Assembly: GCA_029204225.1 (NCBI GenBank)
Contig: CM055095.1
Span: forward strand, 21,199,348-21,259,347
Direction of reading: 5' to 3'
DNA from: Diphasiastrum complanatum
Taxonomy: Eukaryota > Streptophyta > Lycopodiopsida > Lycopodiales > Lycopodiaceae
DNA: 60,000 nt
The translations under genes were made by a program, and so were the position numbers. Of this stretch, positions 54,630 to 60,000 are shown in pieces. The notes beneath the pieces were generated by a model that worked only from the letters and a program-made list of their open reading frames with translations, had not been told where the DNA came from and ran no database searches. Position 1 is the first letter of the stretch. Each line of letters begins with the position of its first letter.

Positions 54630-54987
54630 TGTTACGAGCTCGTAACCAGTGCCGAACCCTAGAGAACACAGATAGGTCAGATACCACAGTCAGGGTCGTG
54701 TCCAGCGTACATGACCAACAGGGCAGGACAGTGTGAGTAGTGTGCCCCAGCACGGTCCATAGCCATGGCGGGCCTAACACAGCCTAGGGACCCTGTCAGC
54801 AGGATAGGGCCCCCAGTTGGGTCCCGACGTGCAGTCGGCCACGTCAGTGCCACGTGGCCGACACTTGGCAGTAGCATGCTACCAGTCCTCACACTGGGCT
54901 AGGAGGGGCTTACTCTATATCAGGGAGTAGGCAAGGTTGGGTGGATCAATTAGTGTTTGCCCTACTGTGGTGTTAGGATCTATTACA
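54630..54987 (+). repeat. 5' LTR of the right-hand gypsy element
   Basis: 358 bp, TGTTACGAGC to TCTATTACA, directly followed by a primer site. The first bases include the perfect palindrome GTTACGAGCTCGTAAC. A TATA-like CTCTATATCAGGG lies near 54913. The 3' LTR is outside the window. Confidence 0.85.
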
Positions 54988-54988
54988 C

Positions 54989-55001
54989 TGGTATCAGAGC
55001 C
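54989..55001 (+). promoter_or_regulatory. tRNA-iMet primer-binding site
   Basis: TGGTATCAGAGCC, the standard plant tRNA-iMet primer site, one base after the LTR end. Confidence 0.92.
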
Positions 55002-55882
55002 ATCTCCATCCTAGGGAGTTCAGGAGCAACAGTAGAGAAAGCTATCAGAAGATAGGAAAGATCTGGGAGATTCTCAGAAAAGAATAGAGGAGGAAAATCG
55101 CTGTAGGATCAGCTTTCTAATCCTCCAATTTGCTGGATTTCTCAGTAGTTTGGAAGCATATCTTTTACAATAGCTTCAGCGCTGAAAAATCAGTTTTCCT
55201 CTCTGATTTTCGAGTGTAGATCACTATGATCTGAGCGGAAATTCAAGAGGAAGGGAAGAGCAGGTCCATCGCTGTATAGTCAGCCCTCAAATCTGAGTTT
55301 CGTATGAAGTTCTGAGTAGATTAGAAGGAGTTCTGATCTGAAATATTGTAGCAGGGCCAGCGCTGGACAGTAGGGTAGAAATCTCAGAATTTAACCCTGT
55401 TTTTCAGAAGTTTTTCAGGAGTCTGAGTTTCAGACTTGCTTGCTACAGACCAGCGACCTACAGGTTGAGAGTAAATCAGAGAATCAAGGTGATTTCAGAG
55501 CTGTAAATTGGACAAATCGGGCCAGACAGGTTGCTGACCAACCAGCGAGGGCAGGGACTTCAAAAATTCCGGATTTCTTTTTGTAAACTTCCGGTTTTTA
55601 CTCGGTTTGTTGGAGCCCCACACCTCAAATCAGATTAGTCAGCTACTCAACTCAAGAACCGGGAAATTTGGCACCGTTTTGAAGCTTCAAACTGGCATTT
55701 TCCGGGACAGCAGGTCTGAAATCTTGGGGAAAAGAGCTGAAAGGGTTCCTCTTCATAATCTCTTTGGAAGTACAGTCCTCAGAAACAGCTAAGTCATCTT
55801 TCCTTTCCCTTGTACAGTTGTAAATTAGTCTTTTAGACTTTTTTCCTTCAGAAGTTAAGGTAGCTCTCTTTCAGTTTCGAAG

Positions 55883-58800
55883 ATGACCACTCCTCAGGGA
55901 CCTGATCAACCCCAGGAGAGAGGCTTCGACGAACTTGAAACAGAAGCCTTGGCTTACAGAAAAGGGAAGGAACCCATGGAAGTAGAAGAACAGGAACAGT
56001 TCGCCGAAGAACTCGACGAACTGGTTACCAAGGAGCAGTTCCTCCAATTGGTAACAGAAGTGGATGAACTGAAGCTGGCATTAGCCAATTTCAAGTCCAG
56101 TGTGGACGACTCGTTCGCTGAACTCAAAAACTTGATTTTGAGCTCCGCGAAAGGAAGCCTTCCCTCCACTTCTCAGTTATCCCCTTCTCCACTTCCATCA
56201 GTTTCGGGTGAGACTTTACGGTCTCACCCCAGTGTTTTTAAAGATTTAAAGCCTCCTACTTTTAATGGGGAAGAGAAGGATAGAAATGCAGATATTCTAC
56301 AAACCTTCCTCAGCAAATGGAAGAACATTCATGCTCTTAAACAGACCCCTGACCATTTGCAAGCAATTGAGGCCAGTCTTTCTTTAGGGCCTATGGCCTA
56401 TAAGTGGTGGTTAAATCTCCAGGAGACTGGGCAGACTCCCCGGTCATGGAAAGCTTTTGAAGAAGCTTTCCTAAGAGAATTTCTACCAGAGAATGAACTT
56501 GATAGAGCCTGGGAAGCCTGGGAAAGAACAGTAATGGACAAGTCCCTCATCCAATATATCTCGCAGTATCGAGAGGCAATTTTAAAGATTAAAAATATGG
56601 ATGACTATCAAAAAATCAGGGGATTTGTCTGTGGCCTCAAAGATGAATATAAAGTAGAGGTCCAGAGAAACTCGCCTACTACCCTTGAGCAAGCTCTCAG
56701 ATATGCTCAAATCTATGATGATTCAGTGGGTAGGAAGAGAGCGAGACAGCAACCACTTTCTGAGCAGCTTCCTCAGAAAGACTTTCAATTTAAAAAGAAA
56801 TTTTTAAAAAGAAAGAAAGAAGATAAATTTAAAGGTGAAGCTCCTCAGAAACGCCCTTCACACATACAGCCCTTAAAACCAGATGATTTTGAGAAAGCCA
56901 AACAAGAACGTTTGTGCTTTGTGTGTATGGGCAAGGGACACACAGTCAGACAGTGTCCCAAGGGGCCTTTCACTAAAAAAGATAAAAAACAAGTTCATCT
57001 TGTTCAGACTGTATGTTTCCCCAGTGACTCGGCAGCTTCCGAGATCAAAGTGTATCATGAAGATCATGAACACTGTTGCCAGCTGACCTCTGCAATGCTA
57101 GCGAGACCCTTCAGCTTTGGGCCGCATGACCTAGTACGTATGCATGGGAAAGTTGGTAACCAGTCAGTAAGAGTCATGGTTGATGATGGGGCAACCCATA
57201 ATTTCATCAACCACACCCTGGTTAAAAAGCTTAAACTACCAGAAGTACCTAGTCAGCATAGGTACATAGTTTCATTAGCTAAGGGTGAAGATAAAAAAAT
57301 ATGGGAAACTATGGTAAGTAAGTTAAATCTTGGTATTCAGGGGTACCAAGATCAAATAAACTTTCAGATAATGCACCTGGATCGAACAGACATTGTTCTC
57401 GGGAGAGATTGGCTCTACAGTTTAGGACCTTCCCTCCACAGAAACTATCAGGAGAACACCCTCAGCTTTCAGTATAAAGGCCGAGAGATCCAGTTGCATG
57501 GGGAGCATGATGTTCCCAACAGCCCTATGGTCTGCAGTTCAGAGCTCTGTCAGCTAATCGGAGACGAAGACCATCAGGTATTCTTATGTGACTTTCAGTT
57601 TATTCCTGAAGTTTCTATTTCCAGTTCTATTCAGCAGAAAATCAGTAAATTAGAAACTTTATTGTCTAAATTTAAAGATGTTTTTCCTGAAGATTTGCCA
57701 CATGGTTTACCACCTAGCAGAGAGGTAGATCATGTAATAAACCTAGTACCAGGTACAGCACCTGTTTCTAAACCTCCGTATCGGGTCAGCCGAACAGAGG
57801 ATGAAGAAATAACTAGGCAGTTAACAGACTATCTTGGGAAAGGCCAAATTCAGACCAGTAGTTCACCATGGGCCTCACCAGTCCTATTGGTGAAAAAGAA
57901 GGAGGGGTCTATGCGTCTTTGCGTAGATTACAGAGCCCTCAATAAAGTCACAATTAAGAATAAATACCCTATGCCTCGAGCAGACGAGTTGTTTGATCAA
58001 CTCGACGGGGCTAAGTTTTTCAGTAAAATAGACCTTAGATCGGGATATCATCAAGTCCGTATAAAATCGGAAGATGTCTCGAAAACAGCTTTTAGGACTC
58101 GTCACGGTCATTATGAGTTTAAGGTGATGCCATTTGGGCTCACAAATGCTCCAGCTACCTTTATGACCTTGATGAACAGTGTCCTCAGACCATACTTGGG
58201 TAAGTTTGTGGTCGTATTTTTAGATGACATCCTCGTCTACAGCAAAACGAGGAAGGAGCATCTAAAACACCTCAGAAAGGTGTTTCGACTGCTCAGAAAG
58301 CATAAGCTTTATGCTAAACAATCCAAGTGTGAATTCTTCGTTGAAGAAGTAGCATATTTGGGTCACATTATCTCTTCAGATGGGATTAAGATGGACCCAA
58401 ATAAGGTTAAAGCCATACTCAGTTGGCTGAGACCTCAGAATATTTTGGAACTTCAAATCTTTCTTGGTCTCGCGGGATATTACAGACGATTTGTCAAGGA
58501 ATATGCTCAGATAGCAGTCCCTATGACAAATCTTCTTAAGGGGAAGGGAAAGGAGTTCATTTGGGAGTCTGCACAACAGGAGAGCTTTGATGCTCTCAAA
58601 ACAGCCTTAGCTACAGCACCAGTCTTAAAAGTCGTCGACCCCAATCAACCATTTGTGGTCGAAACAGATGCTAGCGACTTTGCAGTAGGCGCTGTGCTAA
58701 CTCAGGGTGGACGACCAGTTGCGTTCGAGAGTAAAAAACTCGAGCCAGCTCAGACTAGGTACAGTGCCTATGAAAAGGAACTCTTTTCTATAGTTCATGC

Positions 58801-59821
58801 CCTTAAGACTTGGAGGCATTATTTGTATGGTGCCAACTTTGAGGTCCTGACAGACCATGAGAGTCTCAGATACCTTTGCAATCAACCTGAGCTTAGAGGT
58901 CGGAAAGCTCGTTGGGCAGAGTTGATGCAAGAGTTTGACATGTCTATCAGATATAGGCGTGGAAAATTCAATACAGTAGCAGATGCCCTTAGCAGAATGC
59001 CTATGATAAACGAGCTGAGTTTTACTCAGATTCGTAATGAGTTACTCGAGTCCTTGAGAGGGAAATGCCAGCATGATGCATTCTTCTCTATTATCTGGAA
59101 CTCAGTCCAGAACAGACAGTTACAGACTCCAGAACCAGTTCCCGGGACTGGTGCCAGTTCATCCAAGAATACGGCAGCTTCCGTTGAGGATGATGATGAG
59201 TCCGAGTATACGTCGTCAGATGACGTTGAGGATTCTGAGCCTGTATTACCCAAGCAAACCCCAGTGGTTGAGGGTCAGTTGACTCAAGGATTCAAATGGA
59301 AACAATATTCCATTCAGGATGAGTACTTGCTCTATAGAGATAGAGTATGTGTCCCCAATTCAGAGGATTATAGGCAGCAGGTCCTATATGAATGTCATGA
59401 CAATCCTAGCGCGGGACACCCAGGCATACAGAAGACCTATGAGCTTCTTCGTAGGCAATTTTTCTGGCCCAGTATGAAAAAGGACGTCCACCAGTATGTA
59501 ACCAGTTGCCAGAAATGTCAAGTAAATAAAGCAGAGCGTTTAAAGGCAGGAGGGTTGTTGCATCCCTTAGAAATACCAGCTGGTAAATGGGAGAGTATCT
59601 CCATGGATTTTATAGTAGGCCTGTCTAAAACCCAAAAGGGTAATGACGCTATATGGGTCACAGTTGACCGTCTGACCAAAATGGCTCATTTTATTCCGAC
59701 CAAAACAACCGTTAGAGCTCCAGAGTTAGCGAGGTTGTTTGTAGACGGGCTATTTAAATTGTACGGTCTACCTTCCGGCATAGTCAGCGACCGGGACAGT
59801 AAGTTTACTGGAAATTTTTGA
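55883..59821 (+). CDS. Gypsy gag-pol polyprotein, interrupted by TGA in integrase
   Basis: The 1312-codon frame starts [17 protein letters not shown]. Gag covers about residues 120-300, followed by a CCHC knuckle [14 protein letters not shown] near 345. The protease has DDGATHNFI near 434, with Asp-Asp-Gly where Asp-Ser/Thr-Gly is usual. RT carries [19 protein letters not shown] and FLDDILVYS near 779. RNase H starts at [13 protein letters not shown] near 926. The integrase has HHCC ([10 protein letters not shown] near 1173, CQKCQ) and the core [20 protein letters not shown]. The frame then stops at TGA (59819-59821) where related integrases have Trp. Beyond it the same frame continues without another stop to the window end ([18 protein letters not shown]). 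Confidence 0.95.
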   Translation: MTTPQGPDQPQERGFDELETEALAYRKGKEPMEVEEQEQFAEELDELVTKEQFLQLVTEVDELKLALANFKSSVDDSFAELKNLILSSAKGSLPSTSQLSPSPLPSVSGETLRSHPSVFKDLKPPTFNGEEKDRNADILQTFLSKWKNIHALKQTPDHLQAIEASLSLGPMAYKWWLNLQETGQTPRSWKAFEEAFLREFLPENELDRAWEAWERTVMDKSLIQYISQYREAILKIKNMDDYQKIRGFVCGLKDEYKVEVQRNSPTTLEQALRYAQIYDDSVGRKRARQQPLSEQLPQKDFQFKKKFLKRKKEDKFKGEAPQKRPSHIQPLKPDDFEKAKQERLCFVCMGKGHTVRQCPKGPFTKKDKKQVHLVQTVCFPSDSAASEIKVYHEDHEHCCQLTSAMLARPFSFGPHDLVRMHGKVGNQSVRVMVDDGATHNFINHTLVKKLKLPEVPSQHRYIVSLAKGEDKKIWETMVSKLNLGIQGYQDQINFQIMHLDRTDIVLGRDWLYSLGPSLHRNYQENTLSFQYKGREIQLHGEHDVPNSPMVCSSELCQLIGDEDHQVFLCDFQFIPEVSISSSIQQKISKLETLLSKFKDVFPEDLPHGLPPSREVDHVINLVPGTAPVSKPPYRVSRTEDEEITRQLTDYLGKGQIQTSSSPWASPVLLVKKKEGSMRLCVDYRALNKVTIKNKYPMPRADELFDQLDGAKFFSKIDLRSGYHQVRIKSEDVSKTAFRTRHGHYEFKVMPFGLTNAPATFMTLMNSVLRPYLGKFVVVFLDDILVYSKTRKEHLKHLRKVFRLLRKHKLYAKQSKCEFFVEEVAYLGHIISSDGIKMDPNKVKAILSWLRPQNILELQIFLGLAGYYRRFVKEYAQIAVPMTNLLKGKGKEFIWESAQQESFDALKTALATAPVLKVVDPNQPFVVETDASDFAVGAVLTQGGRPVAFESKKLEPAQTRYSAYEKELFSIVHALKTWRHYLYGANFEVLTDHESLRYLCNQPELRGRKARWAELMQEFDMSIRYRRGKFNTVADALSRMPMINELSFTQIRNELLESLRGKCQHDAFFSIIWNSVQNRQLQTPEPVPGTGASSSKNTAASVEDDDESEYTSSDDVEDSEPVLPKQTPVVEGQLTQGFKWKQYSIQDEYLLYRDRVCVPNSEDYRQQVLYECHDNPSAGHPGIQKTYELLRRQFFWPSMKKDVHQYVTSCQKCQVNKAERLKAGGLLHPLEIPAGKWESISMDFIVGLSKTQKGNDAIWVTVDRLTKMAHFIPTKTTVRAPELARLFVDGLFKLYGLPSGIVSDRDSKFTGNF

Positions 59822-60000
59822 AAGACAGTATTCCATCATCTCCATACTAAACTTAATATGAGTACCACTGACCATCCACAGACGGACGGTCAAACAGAAA
59901 GGGTAAATCAAGTGCTGGAGGATATGCTTCGTGCATACGTCAGCAAGAGGCAGACTAATTGGGAGGAGTATCTCTCAATATTAGAGTTTGCTTACAACAG
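59822..60000 (+). pseudogene. Integrase continuation after the TGA
   Basis: The same frame continues [20 protein letters not shown], then [20 protein letters not shown] to the edge. It includes the region of the catalytic Glu. Only the single TGA separates it from the upstream polyprotein. Confidence 0.88.

Larger units (their letters stand above)
54630..60000 (+). mobile_element. Ty3/gypsy retrotransposon, near-intact, runs off the right edge
   Basis: Order: LTR, tRNA-iMet primer site, 0.9-kb leader, one gag-pol frame. Protease-RT-RNase H-integrase order marks it as gypsy, and the integrase is close to those of the chromovirus fragments elsewhere here. The chromodomain region would lie outside the window, so chromovirus status is inferred. 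Confidence 0.93.

Noticed and set aside
1-60000. CRISPR arrays, bacterial operons, rRNA or complete tRNA genes
   Set aside because: None seen. The direct repeats are LTR duplications, microsatellites or minisatellites in a plant nuclear context.

Overview
This is nuclear DNA from a land plant with a large, repeat-rich genome. One protein-coding host gene fills almost the whole window. Fifteen short exons on the minus strand (start codon at 54080, last visible exon ending at 4634) encode the first 470 residues of COG3 (Sec34), a subunit of the conserved oligomeric Golgi tethering complex. The 1.41 kb of coding sequence is spread over 49.4 kb. All fifteen exons have canonical GT/AG borders and join in frame. 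The 3' part of the gene lies beyond the left edge. The long introns and the mix of Ty3/gypsy, Ty1/copia, LINE and hAT elements would fit a fern or a gymnosperm, but nothing here decides the lineage.

Layout from left to right. 1-4633 (intron 15) holds an LTR end, a copia pol fragment, two LINE fragments and a 179-bp hAT MITE. 4634-11058 carries exons 15 to 10, two long dinucleotide tracts next to splice acceptors, and a 745-bp hAT element. 11059-17542 (intron 9) contains a rearranged gypsy chromovirus, 12571-15865, with three LTR copies, one of them inverted, bounded by a 5-bp target duplication. 17543-20155 carries exons 9 to 7. 20156-27962 (intron 6) holds a hAT MITE, copia and gypsy debris and two LTRs, one with a 260-bp tandem duplication. 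27963-28282 carries exons 6 and 5. 28283-53069 is the 24.8-kb intron 4. It contains a copia element split by a hAT MITE, a pair of inverted, almost identical 2865-bp LTRs at 31849-34713 and 39472-42336, an unknown acidic ORF, a minus-strand gypsy 5' end, a truncated hAT transposon with transposase, AT-hook ORF and an opposite-strand small ORF, LINE RT remnants and two more hAT MITEs. 53070-54080 carries exons 4 to 1. From 54630 to the right edge lies the 5' LTR and almost complete gag-pol of a gypsy element whose reading frame is broken once, by TGA in the integrase.

The two most unusual signals are these. First, each inverted LTR copy is followed, reading to the right, by a different tRNA primer-binding site (tRNA-Gly-like and tRNA-Arg-like), so the same LTR seems to have been used in both orientations. 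Second, six complete non-autonomous hAT elements with 8-bp target duplications, and one truncated hAT with transposase, fall into four families that share a terminal core resembling CNNNGTTGC but carry different family-specific short palindromes just inside the ends. One MITE family can be tied to the transposase-bearing element in the same intron system.
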